The notes beneath the pieces are model-generated. The model was not told the DNA's origin, made no database searches, and saw nothing but the letters and a program-made list of their open reading frames with translations. From Candidatus Nanohalarchaeota archaeon (GTDB taxonomy: Archaea; EX4484-52; B79-G9), in contig JAUVEK010000058.1 in NCBI GenBank assembly GCA_030594795.1, positions 1 to 7,813 of the forward strand: 7,813 bases of DNA, read 5' to 3'. Made by a program: the position numbers and the translations under genes. Of this stretch, positions 1 to 7,000 are shown piece by piece. Each line of letters starts with the position of its first letter. The stretch's first letter is position 1.

Positions 1-2
1 AA

Positions 3-1253
3 TGCTGCAACATAACCATCACAGACACAGCATACACAATTGCCAGAAAAAACAAAAAGGACATACCCATCCACATCCACAACAGCCTCGCAACCCCGCC
101 CGGCCAATACCTGGCAACAATCACCATGGCATCCGAAAACATAACAAAAACAGAAACAGCCACAATCATAATCGAGGAAAACCCATTGATAGCCGACCTG
201 AGAAACCTTGAAAACAAAATCAAAGAGCAGGAAAAAGACATAGAATCATACACAATAACAGGAATGGACACATCCGGCCTGGAAAAAACGCTTGAAGAGC
301 TAAAAACCCACATCGCCAACGCAAAACAATACATAGAAAAGGACGACCTCAAAAACCTGAAAACCTCTATCAGCGAGGCAAAGAAAAAATCAGACCGCAT
401 CACACTGGAACTCCTCCGGCTAAAAACACTAAAATGGCTGTACAAGAACAAGGAAATGATAGCAATCACAATAATCGCAATCATCATACTAACATACCTC
501 TCAGTCTACTTCATAATACCCTACTACTACCTAAAAAAAGAACTCAAATCACTGGAAACAAAAGAGCTCGAACTAAAAGACGCAGAAAAATCAGTCCAGA
601 AACAATACTTCATGCGCCAGCTTGACGAAGCCACATTCAACAAACTGATATCAGAAAAACACAGCCTGCTCCTCGACACCCGCTCACAGGTAAAACAAAT
701 ACGCGAAAAAATAACCCTCCTGACAAAAGGCAAACTAAACCTCAAAGAAGAGGAGCACAGCAAATACTTCATACTGAACAAGATAAGCAGGAAAAAGCAA
801 AAACAAGCACCCCCTGAAAAAAAGCTCCAAATCGAAGATAAAATAAAATCATTAAAAGAACAGGAATACAACATCACACAATCCATCAAAGAAGCAGAAA
901 AGAACTACTACTCTCGCATCATCACCCAGGACGAGCTTGAGCAGATCACAACCAGCAACCGCGCAAAACTCGAATCCATAAAAAAGCAGCGCTCCGCACT
1001 CGAACAACTCCAGGCAGCAGCACCCGCAAAAGAATCCAAACCCAAAACAAGCATAATCTCAAAAATAAAGCAAAAATACACACAATACAAACACCAAAGA
1101 CAAAAAGCCCGTGCTGAAAACAAAATGCGCGAACTAAAAAAACACGAAGATGCGCTCGAAAAAAGAGATATGGAAATAAAAGCAAAAGAAGAGCGAATCA
1201 AAAAAGAGATGGAAACACTAAAAAAAGAAACCCAGCCTACAGGTTCGGAGTAA
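3..1253 (+). CDS. Membrane-anchored coiled-coil protein with Ig-like ectodomain remnant, 5' partial
   Basis: The reading frame is open from base 3 to the TAA at 1251-1253 (416 residues seen), so the ATG at 126 is probably internal and the gene starts outside the window. Residues 1-60 resemble the last strands of an Ig-fold, NEW3-like extracellular domain: alternating strands, then PPGQYLATIT and a closing TATIIIEE strand. Residues about 61-150 form a charged helical stalk (LEELKTHIANAKQYIEKDD). One membrane helix spans about 152-174 (MIAITIIAIIILTYLSVYF). The remaining 240 residues are Lys/Glu-rich coiled coil with two related units, each carrying a Y[FY].R.[LI]....[FL]..[LI] core. No catalytic motif is visible. 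The inferred topology is outside N-terminus and cytoplasmic coiled coil, although Lys-rich patches flank the helix on both sides, so charge alone does not settle it. Function unknown; a structural or scaffolding surface anchor is the best guess. The stalk design matches the large minus-strand surface protein in this window. The 3' end overlaps the convergent SpoIIM-like gene by 17 bp. Confidence 0.8.
   Translation, partial: CCNITITDTAYTIARKNKKDIPIHIHNSLATPPGQYLATITMASENITKTETATIIIEENPLIADLRNLENKIKEQEKDIESYTITGMDTSGLEKTLEELKTHIANAKQYIEKDDLKNLKTSISEAKKKSDRITLELLRLKTLKWLYKNKEMIAITIIAIIILTYLSVYFIIPYYYLKKELKSLETKELELKDAEKSVQKQYFMRQLDEATFNKLISEKHSLLLDTRSQVKQIREKITLLTKGKLNLKEEEHSKYFILNKISRKKQKQAPPEKKLQIEDKIKSLKEQEYNITQSIKEAEKNYYSRIITQDELEQITTSNRAKLESIKKQRSALEQLQAAAPAKESKPKTSIISKIKQKYTQYKHQRQKARAENKMRELKKHEDALEKRDMEIKAKEERIKKEMETLKKETQPTGSE
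546..1010 (+). repeat. Two degenerate repeat units (about 55 residues each) in the cytoplasmic coiled coil
   Basis: Unit 1 (about 546-713) and unit 2 (about 843-1010) both begin with a KSL segment and continue with a helix ending in a QKQYFMRQLDEATF-type core (unit 1) or EKNYYSRIITQDEL-type core (unit 2). The shared pattern is K-x-Y-[FY]-x-R-x-[LI]-[DT]-x-x-x-[FL]-x-x-[LI], followed by a leucine-containing helix. The core recalls the short helical pattern of SHOCT-like C-terminal domains, but that is only a resemblance. The repeat is visible in protein, not as DNA identity. Confidence 0.45.
1219..1230 (-). terminator. Oligo-T tract, candidate terminator of the SpoIIM-like gene
   Basis: Read on the minus strand, 7 to 18 nt past the SpoIIM-like stop codon, the sequence is TTTCTTTTTTTA. 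Archaeal RNA polymerase commonly terminates at such T-rich tracts without a hairpin. The run comes from Lys codons (AAA) near the 3' end of the convergent gene, so it may be partly coincidental. Confidence 0.4.
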
Positions 1254-2046
1254 TCCACACCTCAAGCACAGCAGCAAACACCAGGATAAGCGCAGACACA
1301 AGATAAAGCACGCCCGCATCCTTTGCAATCTTAAAATCATGCTTGCCCCTGATCATCCCGATAGACAAAATCCCCCCGGCAATGCCGGCAATAAAATAAG
1401 CAACAATTTCAGGCATCCCATGTACCGATATCGACAGCAGCGCATCCAGATGCCCCTGCGCAAGCGAATACGAATACTTCGAAGAAAAAGTCTTTGCAAG
1501 ATCACTCACAAAAACCCCGATAACAGACGCATTCCACGAAAGAATAAATATCGCCCCGGTCCCGAAGAAAAAAGACATCAGAAAAGCAATAGTAGTAACC
1601 TTCAGATTATTCGAAAGAATAGTCCAGAACGTAGCAACCGAAGCAGTCGCAGAACCGCTAAGCCTGATGCTTGCAATAGTGCTCGCCTGCTGGGAAAAAA
1701 GCGACGACGTATAACTCTGCGGCAAAACAGTATACCAGAAAGAAACACCAATCAGGACACCCAAAAAAAGATACGCATAAACCATAATCGTCTTCTCATA
1801 ATGCGCAAAAAACCCAAGATCAATCCTGTCCGTCTCCTCATCAATCTCCTCATCATCGCGAAGAATCGCGGAAATCGTAGGAAACGCGGCAATAGTAATC
1901 AAAAAAAGAAAAATCACAGAAGACGAGGAAGGAAAAATATAATAAGCAGCAAACAGGGACACAGTCGTAATCAAAAGGCCATAAAAAAACATCTCAATCG
2001 GCTTGGACTCAGCTTCCTTTGGATTAATCAAGAGCTCAAAAACCAT
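1237..2046 (-). CDS. SpoIIM/DUF95-family integral membrane protein
   Basis: A 269-residue protein, complete from ATG (2046) to TAG (1237-1239). It has about six hydrophobic segments: roughly 19-39, 43-61, 86-107, 149-180, 200-232 (perhaps re-entrant) and 244-266. The C-terminal half carries the layout typical of the stage II sporulation protein M family: SNNLKVTTIAFLMSFFFGTG, then HGMPEIVAYFIAGIAGG (H209, G210, E213) and a final LILVFAAVLEVWITP helix. In Bacillus, SpoIIM works with SpoIID and SpoIIP in peptidoglycan remodelling. Archaea lack that system, and archaeal members, common in DPANN genomes, have no established role. A cell-envelope or membrane-remodelling role is inference. The N-terminal INPKEAE...P segment resembles the start of archaeal homologues as I recall them. 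It is divergent from the prenyltransferase gene and overlaps gene 1 at the 3' end. A GGTGG motif lies 4 nt before the ATG and a TATA box about 40 nt before it. The codons are strongly T/G-ending, unlike the plus-strand genes. Confidence 0.85.
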   Translation of the reverse strand: MVFELLINPKEAESKPIEMFFYGLLITTVSLFAAYYIFPSSSSVIFLFLITIAAFPTISAILRDDEEIDEETDRIDLGFFAHYEKTIMVYAYLFLGVLIGVSFWYTVLPQSYTSSLFSQQASTIASIRLSGSATASVATFWTILSNNLKVTTIAFLMSFFFGTGAIFILSWNASVIGVFVSDLAKTFSSKYSYSLAQGHLDALLSISVHGMPEIVAYFIAGIAGGILSIGMIRGKHDFKIAKDAGVLYLVSALILVFAAVLEVWITPNL

Positions 2047-2050
2047 CTAA

Positions 2051-2055
2051 CCACC
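2051..2055 (-). promoter_or_regulatory. GGTGG Shine-Dalgarno-like site of the SpoIIM-like gene
   Basis: On the minus strand GGTGG is followed by TTAG and then the ATG at 2046. It is partly complementary to the archaeal 16S 3' end (AUCACCUCC). The spacing is short but usable, and supports the ATG at 2046 as the start. Confidence 0.5.
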
Positions 2056-2085
2056 ATACAGATACTATCATATTATACACATCCC

Positions 2086-2097
2086 TTATATATAAAT
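2086..2097 (-). promoter_or_regulatory. TATA box for the SpoIIM-like gene
   Basis: The minus strand reads ATTTATATATAA here, close to the archaeal TATA consensus. Its centre is about 45 nt upstream of the ATG at 2046, which predicts transcription starting near 2062-2066 and a leader of about 16-20 nt, long enough to include the GGTGG site. The box is nearly symmetric, so direction is judged from gene placement. Confidence 0.6.
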
Positions 2098-2140
2098 ATG
2101 ATTCCGGGCTCACCGCAAACTACAGCACCCTCATCCAACA

Positions 2141-2150
2141 AATATATAAA
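2141..2150 (+). promoter_or_regulatory. Distal TATA box in the divergent region
   Basis: AATATATAAA followed by TTTAAC. If used rightward, its centre (about 2146) lies 26 nt before the ATG of the mini-ORF at 2172, the usual spacing to a transcription start in archaea. That would give the prenyl synthase mRNA a leader of about 97 nt. The near-symmetric box could also work leftward for the SpoIIM-like gene. Confidence 0.45.
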
Positions 2151-2171
2151 TTTAACGCAATAAGACAAGGT

Positions 2172-2192
2172 ATGGCAAAAGACCGCAAATAG
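2172..2192 (+). other. Six-codon mini-ORF (MAKDRK), possible leaderless leader peptide
   Basis: ATG GCA AAA GAC CGC AAA TAG sits where transcription from the distal TATA box would begin, so translation could start leaderless. A T6 tract follows at 2204-2209. Nothing beyond position and spacing supports translation; so short an ORF can easily arise by chance. Confidence 0.2.
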
Positions 2193-2203
2193 AACAAGGA
2201 CAG

Positions 2204-2218
2204 TTTTTTGCATATGCA
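2204..2218 (+). promoter_or_regulatory. T6 tract overlapping a 10-bp perfect palindrome
   Basis: Six T residues (2204-2209) run into TGCATATGCA (2209-2218), a perfect palindrome. The T tract could cause pausing or early termination of a leader transcript. The palindrome could be an operator for a dimeric regulator or a chance occurrence. It lies 16 nt before the proximal TATA-like element. Confidence 0.3.
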
Positions 2219-2233
2219 TAATCACCTTTTGGC

Positions 2234-2243
2234 AAAAATATAT
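2234..2243 (+). promoter_or_regulatory. Proximal TATA-like element before the prenyl synthase
   Basis: AAAAATATAT is centred about 30 nt before the ATG at 2269. Used as a promoter it would start transcription near 2262-2268 and give an almost leaderless mRNA lacking the GGTGA site. It therefore competes with the distal TATA box as an explanation. Confidence 0.45.
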
Positions 2244-2258
2244 GGTGATTCAGTACAA

Positions 2259-2263
2259 GGTGA
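2259..2263 (+). promoter_or_regulatory. GGTGA ribosome binding site that decides the start at 2269
   Basis: GGTGA matches the complement of the archaeal 16S 3' end (UCACC) and stands 5 nt before the ATG at 2269. The in-frame ATG at 2242 has no such site at the right distance and would add nine residues (MVIQYKVKK) not expected in the family. Confidence 0.7.
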
Positions 2264-2268
2264 AAAAA

Positions 2269-3336
2269 ATGAGCGAAATCATACACTTTCTTGAAAAAAA
2301 CAAAGACATCATCGACAAAACAATCGAAAAATACATCCCAAGAAAGATAGACGCAGCATACCTGAAATGGCTCGCGGGGCCTGCCGGGTATAAATACGAC
2401 ATAGAATCCATCCAGAAATGCATCATTGAGCCCACATGGAACCTCCTCGACCGCGGCGGCAAAAGATGGCGCCCGAGTTTCTTCATACTAATCGTAGAAT
2501 CACTAGGCAAAAACCCTGCCAACCTCATCGACTTCGCAATCATCCCCGAACTGATCCACAACGGGACACTCATAATCGACGACGTGGAAGACGATTCAGA
2601 CAAAAGAAGAAACAAGCCAACAATACACAACATCTACGGGACAGACGTCGCAATAAACGCAGGCAACGCCCTCTACTACATCCCCTTGAAAATAATACAC
2701 GAAAACAGGGACACTCTCGGCCCCGAAAAAACATCCCGCATCTACGAGGCATACGTACAGGAAATGATAAACCTCTCACTTGGTCAGGCAATGGACATCT
2801 GGTGGCACCAGGGAAAAAGCGAAAACGTGACAATTGAGCAATACCTGCAGATGTGCGCATACAAAACAGGCACACTTGCAAGACTCGCAGCAAAGCTGGC
2901 AGTAATCCTGTCCTCCGGCACAAAACAGGAAGAAGAAAAAATAAGCAAAATAGCAGAATCCATTGGTATCGGCTTCCAGATACAGGACGACATACTTGAC
3001 ATCACAGCAACCGAGCGCGACAAATTCGGTAAATCATTCGGAAACGACATCCACGAAGGAAAAAGAACCCTGATGGTAATCCATGCACTAAACAACGCAT
3101 GCGAAACCGACAAAAAAAAGCTGATCGAAATCCTGAACAAGCACACAAGAGACGAACGATTAATAAACGAAGCACTCAACATCCTAAACAAATACAGCTC
3201 TGTCGAATTCGCAAGAAACACAGCAAAAAAAATCATAGAAGATGCATGGACTGAAGCGGACCCGGTTCTGCCGGAATCTGAATCAAAACACATGCTTGCG
3301 AAATTTATTAATTACCTGATAGAGAGAAACAGATAA
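2269..3336 (+). CDS. Geranylgeranyl diphosphate synthase-like all-trans polyprenyl synthase
   Basis: Condenses isopentenyl diphosphate with an allylic diphosphate; in archaea the C20 product feeds ether-lipid synthesis. The 355-residue protein from the ATG at 2269 has the full class I motif set: GGKRWRP (63-69), the first Asp-rich motif DDVED (104-108) followed by RR (113-114), K199-T200, and the second motif QDDILD with D240, D241 and D244. GNDIHEGKRT follows downstream. All catalytic aspartates are present, so it should be active. The residues at -5 and -4 before the first motif are Gly99 and Thr100, small rather than aromatic, which argues against a C15-only product and fits C20 or longer. 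The stretch HNGTLIIDDVED...RR..P..H.IYG and later LGQAMDIWW resemble eukaryotic (type III) GGPP synthases as I recall them. The protein is somewhat longer than many prokaryotic GGPP synthases (about 300-330). The following ATPase gene begins 51 bp downstream with its own TATA box. Product length cannot be fixed from sequence alone. Confidence 0.9.
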   Translation: MSEIIHFLEKNKDIIDKTIEKYIPRKIDAAYLKWLAGPAGYKYDIESIQKCIIEPTWNLLDRGGKRWRPSFFILIVESLGKNPANLIDFAIIPELIHNGTLIIDDVEDDSDKRRNKPTIHNIYGTDVAINAGNALYYIPLKIIHENRDTLGPEKTSRIYEAYVQEMINLSLGQAMDIWWHQGKSENVTIEQYLQMCAYKTGTLARLAAKLAVILSSGTKQEEEKISKIAESIGIGFQIQDDILDITATERDKFGKSFGNDIHEGKRTLMVIHALNNACETDKKKLIEILNKHTRDERLINEALNILNKYSSVEFARNTAKKIIEDAWTEADPVLPESESKHMLAKFINYLIERNR

Positions 3337-3354
3337 TCTCAAAAGTGACGCATA

Positions 3355-3364
3355 ATTATATATA
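3355..3364 (+). promoter_or_regulatory. TATA box for the KaiC-like gene
   Basis: ATTATATATA is centred about 28 nt before the ATG at 3388, so transcription is predicted to start at or within a few bases of the start codon. No GGTG or GGAG motif precedes the ATG (the sequence is CCAATAATATCAGC). The gene is therefore probably leaderless, in contrast to its upstream neighbour. Confidence 0.6.
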
Positions 3365-3387
3365 CAGGTTCTGCCAATAATATCAGC

Positions 3388-4068
3388 ATGATTGAAATTG
3401 AAAGAACAACGACAGGCATAATCGGGCTGGACAAAATCATCTGCGGGGGTCTTCCAAAACCTTCAGTCACTTTGATATCAGGATCCGCCGGAACAGCCAA
3501 AACAACATTCTTACTGCAATTCATCTGGGACGGCCTTCAGAATAAAGAAAACGGCCTGTTCATAACCCTGGAAGAGATGCCTGAAGAGATAAAAAAAGAT
3601 GCACTTCAGTATGGGTGGGACTTCGAAAAATACGAAAAAGCAGGAGAATGCAACATCGAATACTTTGACCCGTTTGAACTGGGCGACATATCAAGCCGCC
3701 TGAAAGACCTCATAATTGTAAACAACTACAAAAGAGTCGTCATAGACTCAACATCCCTCTTTGGAATGTACATAAACGACACATACAAAGTCAGGAAAAA
3801 ACTATTCAAACTGGTCCAGGCTCTGAAATCTGCCGGCTGCACAGCCTTGCTATCCTCGGAAATACCTGAAAAAAGCGACAAATTATCGCTCTTCGGCGTC
3901 GAAGAGTATGTAGTCGACGGTGTAATAATCCTGTACTACACAGGGATGGAAAACGGTGTCTGCAGAAATATAGCAGTCAGGAAACTCAGGCTGACAAACT
4001 ACAAAAACGGGACATTCCCTTTCAACATAACCGACAAGGGAATCAAAGTATTGAAAGACGACATATAA
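3388..4068 (+). CDS. Single-domain KaiC/RadA-like RecA-superfamily ATPase
   Basis: A 226-residue protein with one RecA-fold KaiC-type domain. The N-terminal TTTGIIGLDKIICGGLPK matches the family opening (T.G...LD....GG.P). The Walker A region is GSAGTAKTT (32-40), in which Ala37 replaces the usual Gly before the Lys. Paired Glu62-Glu63 in ITLEEMPEEI correspond to the catalytic glutamates of KaiC-type domains, and RVVIDS (Asp120) is Walker B. VVDGVIIL (Asp177) and RNIAVRKLR lead to the closing PFNITDKGIKV segment. Archaea carry many such single-domain paralogues, implicated in signalling or regulation rather than a circadian clock; the substrate or partner cannot be read here. It lies 51 bp after the prenyl synthase with its own promoter, so any shared role is uncertain. 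It ends 19 bp before the stop of the convergent surface protein gene. A RadA recombinase is unlikely: there is no N-terminal helix-hairpin-helix domain and the protein is too short. Confidence 0.88.
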   Translation: MIEIERTTTGIIGLDKIICGGLPKPSVTLISGSAGTAKTTFLLQFIWDGLQNKENGLFITLEEMPEEIKKDALQYGWDFEKYEKAGECNIEYFDPFELGDISSRLKDLIIVNNYKRVVIDSTSLFGMYINDTYKVRKKLFKLVQALKSAGCTALLSSEIPEKSDKLSLFGVEEYVVDGVIILYYTGMENGVCRNIAVRKLRLTNYKNGTFPFNITDKGIKVLKDDI

Positions 4069-4069
4069 G

Positions 4070-4077
4070 AAAAACAA
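4070..4077 (-). terminator. Short T tract after the large surface-protein gene
   Basis: The minus strand reads GTTTTTCTT about 11-19 nt past the TAG at 4088-4090. It is a weak oligo-T candidate terminator in the 19-bp gap between the two convergent genes, reaching the end of the KaiC-like gene. Confidence 0.3.
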
Positions 4078-4087
4078 CTCTCTGTTT

Positions 4088-7000
4088 CTACCCGCAGTAC
4101 ACGCACTTGCCCTTGTATACTTTCCCGCCGCACTTCGGGCACACCTCTTCAACAACATCCTCAAAAGCATCAGCTACAAACCTGTCGCCCACACCGCTCG
4201 TTTTCTGTGACCTGTGAGTATAATACACCTTACCCTTCGAAAAGTAGTCTGAAGAACTCCCGTCTCCCCCTCCCACCTGCGAAGAACTGCTGTCATTGCC
4301 TGCCCTCGAAAAAGAATTAATCTTAAATCCGCACCATACACATCTGTTCTGGTATATCTTGCCGCCGCACTTCGGGCACTTTAACTCAAGCACCTTTTCA
4401 ATAACATCAGTAAGATACCTCCTCCTTGACAACGAATGCGCATAATACACATCCTGCTTTCCAAGAATCTTAAGCAGCACCTTCCCAACCTTAACTGACG
4501 ACAAAGCAGCAGGCAGCCTGACAGGCACACCAAACGGAAGATTCCATGGCAGAACAGGCTCCTTTGAATACCCCTCCTTCTTCCGCAAAAAGAACCAGTA
4601 AAACAGCACCGAACCAAAAGCCAACACAAGAGCTACAGCCGAAAGAACATACCAGTTAACAGCATCAGGAACCTCATCACCCATCTCTTCAATAGCATCA
4701 AGCAATAACTGAATATACTCTTCAGCCTCATCAAGCGAACTGCTCGCCGAATCATAATCCCCGCTATCCAGATAATCCTCTGCATCCTTCAGGCTCTCAG
4801 ACGCAATATCATAATACTCCTTCAGCTGGGTATCGAGAACCGACACATTAATATCAAACAAAATTGAACCCAGTCTCTCCAACCTCGCCCTCAGGCGTCC
4901 GGCAACATCATCCACACCATCACTTACCTTGAGAACCCTCAACGCCACAGATGCTTCTTCCCTGACATCGCCATTAAATACAGACACATTATATGTGTAA
5001 TCTCCTGCCTCAATATAATCAGCAGAACACATCGTAATCATCACCGGATTCATCTCACCCGCATAAAGGACATCCAGCAAAGAGTCAAACCGCGGCTCAA
5101 GACCTACGGGGACACCGGAAAGCTCGATATTCAGATTACGAAGAACAGTATTGCCTGTATTGAAAAGGCGTATCGACATATCAACACAGCCGCTCCCGTT
5201 TGAAAGAGTCAAAACATAATAGGGCTCAGTATATATTGACAGGCCATAAATATCTTCTATAACGCCATCATCATCCGTGATTACGACAGTCCCCGAACTA
5301 GAACCAGATGTAGATGAACCACCGCCACCAGTATACCCGCCGCCGCACGGCGACGCCTGATGGGAACCACTGCAGCAATAACCTGAACCATAAAGACTGC
5401 CGCCGCAGAAGCACGTTGACGTAATCGCCCCCTCAGGACAATTACCATAAACAGGCGTCATCGCTATGCTAACATCCGTAACATTCCCTGCCGAAGCATT
5501 AAACGGTCCCGCCGTCTCATTATTATAACCTGTTTTATCTGCCCTCACATACAAAGACGAATTATAGATACTCACATTGGTCTTAAGGAACGCCACCCCG
5601 TCACTATCAGTCATCTTATACTCAATATAATCGGTATCATTATGCCACAAACTTACATTAACCCCGCTCAAACCAGTGCTTACTCTAAATACTCCATACC
5701 CGCCAGTGCTGTTCAAAACAATTGTTTTGTTATTCCCTGTTTGCCTGTCTCTGCCAGCGGTTACATTCACATAAACATCCTCCCCCTCAGGAGAGAAATA
5801 ACCGGCTAAATACAGCTCTGTCTCATTAAACCCAACAAGATAGCTTCCTGGATTAATCTCTGTAAACAATATCCCGCCATCAGAATCAGTCGTGCCATTC
5901 CGGTCTCCAAGACTGCTATTCCCAAATACAACAGTCACATTCGCAATACCCGCTGAACCATTAGTCAGATTTATATAATACTGGGTTTCATTCACAACCA
6001 ATATTTTCGTATTCATCTGGCCGGGACTATCAACATTTATAGTGTCATCCGAAACAGCCATGTAATCAGGAACATCAACCGTAATATTATACATCCCCGG
6101 CAAAACATTATAGAACAAGGCAGAACCATTAACTGTCGTCTTCTGTGAATAACCTTCTAAAGTCACATTAACCCCATCCATACCCTGCCCATTCTGGTTC
6201 AGCAAAGTGACATTAACAACCGTAGACTCCAAAGTCAAATCCAGCTGCTTCTCCGCTCCGTCATCCACAGTAAATGTGGTTACATTAACCCCGTAACCCA
6301 GATGAGTCCCGTTGACTATCAAATTATATGTATTATTGCGGATAAACTCCCTCGCAAATCCATTCCCGTCAGTAACCAGAGAATGCAAATCACCCCCGGA
6401 ATAATAATAGACAATATTGACACCGTTTATAGACTCATTCCCGGACTTAACCGAGAAATTTACATAACCATACGTCAAAGGATACAAATATAACTCAAGG
6501 TCTGACTGGCTTCCGTTATAACTGTCGGTCTGAGGCAGAAGCTCATAGTTGTTCGTGTCAAGATCAAGATAATACGGGCTATAATAAGGATTTATAGTCA
6601 AAAAGAAGTTGCCGATTGTGGTACTATTTACGTACATCAATGTATGCAACTCATCGTAAACTTGTACTGCAATAGGGCCATCGTTCTCAACAGATGTTAT
6701 CAACTGAGACGTATTAATATCATATATGGAACCATCAACTGATCCCTCCCCGATCATCTCAACATCATACAATATGTTTTCACCGTCATAATACTTATTA
6801 GCATAAGATTTATCAGTCATATAGCCAGTCATAGACACATCAATATCATAGCTTGCATTAACAAGCGGTCCATCCAGATCAGAACCTTCATTAAACGGGC
6901 TGATGCGCATCATGTAACTGCCGTTCCCATAGCCTCCGCCGGAGCCCACAGCCGCAGTCTCATATCTTACTTCATCACCTACCAGCAACTTTATCGCTGC

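Larger units (their letters stand above)
2220..2263 (+). promoter_or_regulatory. Anti-SD-like segment able to pair with two alternative SD-like motifs
   Basis: AATCACC (2220-2226) is perfectly complementary to GGTGATT (2244-2250). The overlapping TCACCTT (2222-2228) is perfectly complementary to AAGGTGA (2257-2263), the ribosome binding site of the prenyl synthase. The two 7-bp pairings exclude each other. In a leader transcript this could hide or expose the start site. It applies only if transcription starts upstream of 2220, for example at the distal TATA box. As DNA, the first inverted repeat also brackets the proximal TATA element. Confidence 0.35.

Noticed and set aside
126..128. ATG at 126 as the true start of gene 1
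   Set aside because: The same frame is open for 41 codons upstream to the window edge and encodes strands that continue the Ig-like domain. No SD or TATA element at suitable spacing precedes 126.
527..1258. Minus-strand ORFs opposite gene 1 (Ser/Phe/Cys-rich)
   Set aside because: They are complements of Lys/Glu codons. The apparent hydrophobicity is an artefact of reading AAA/GAA as TTT/TTC.
1339..2163. Long plus-strand ORF (274 codons) across the SpoIIM-like gene
   Set aside because: It is antisense to a gene with clear family motifs. Its product is a low-complexity Arg/Lys/Asn/Pro mixture produced by the strand bias.
2242..2244. ATG at 2242 as the start of the GGPP synthase
   Set aside because: It lies inside the proximal TATA-like element and has no SD. 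The ATG at 2269 has GGTGA 5 nt before it.
2784..3293. Minus-strand ORF of 169 codons opposite the GGPP synthase
   Set aside because: It is a Ser/Phe-rich shadow of the motif-bearing sense gene, with no promoter or SD of its own.
3388..4068. RadA/RadB recombinase or circadian KaiC
   Set aside because: It has a single short domain with no helix-hairpin-helix region and no second KaiC domain; only the general KaiC-like ATPase call is supported.
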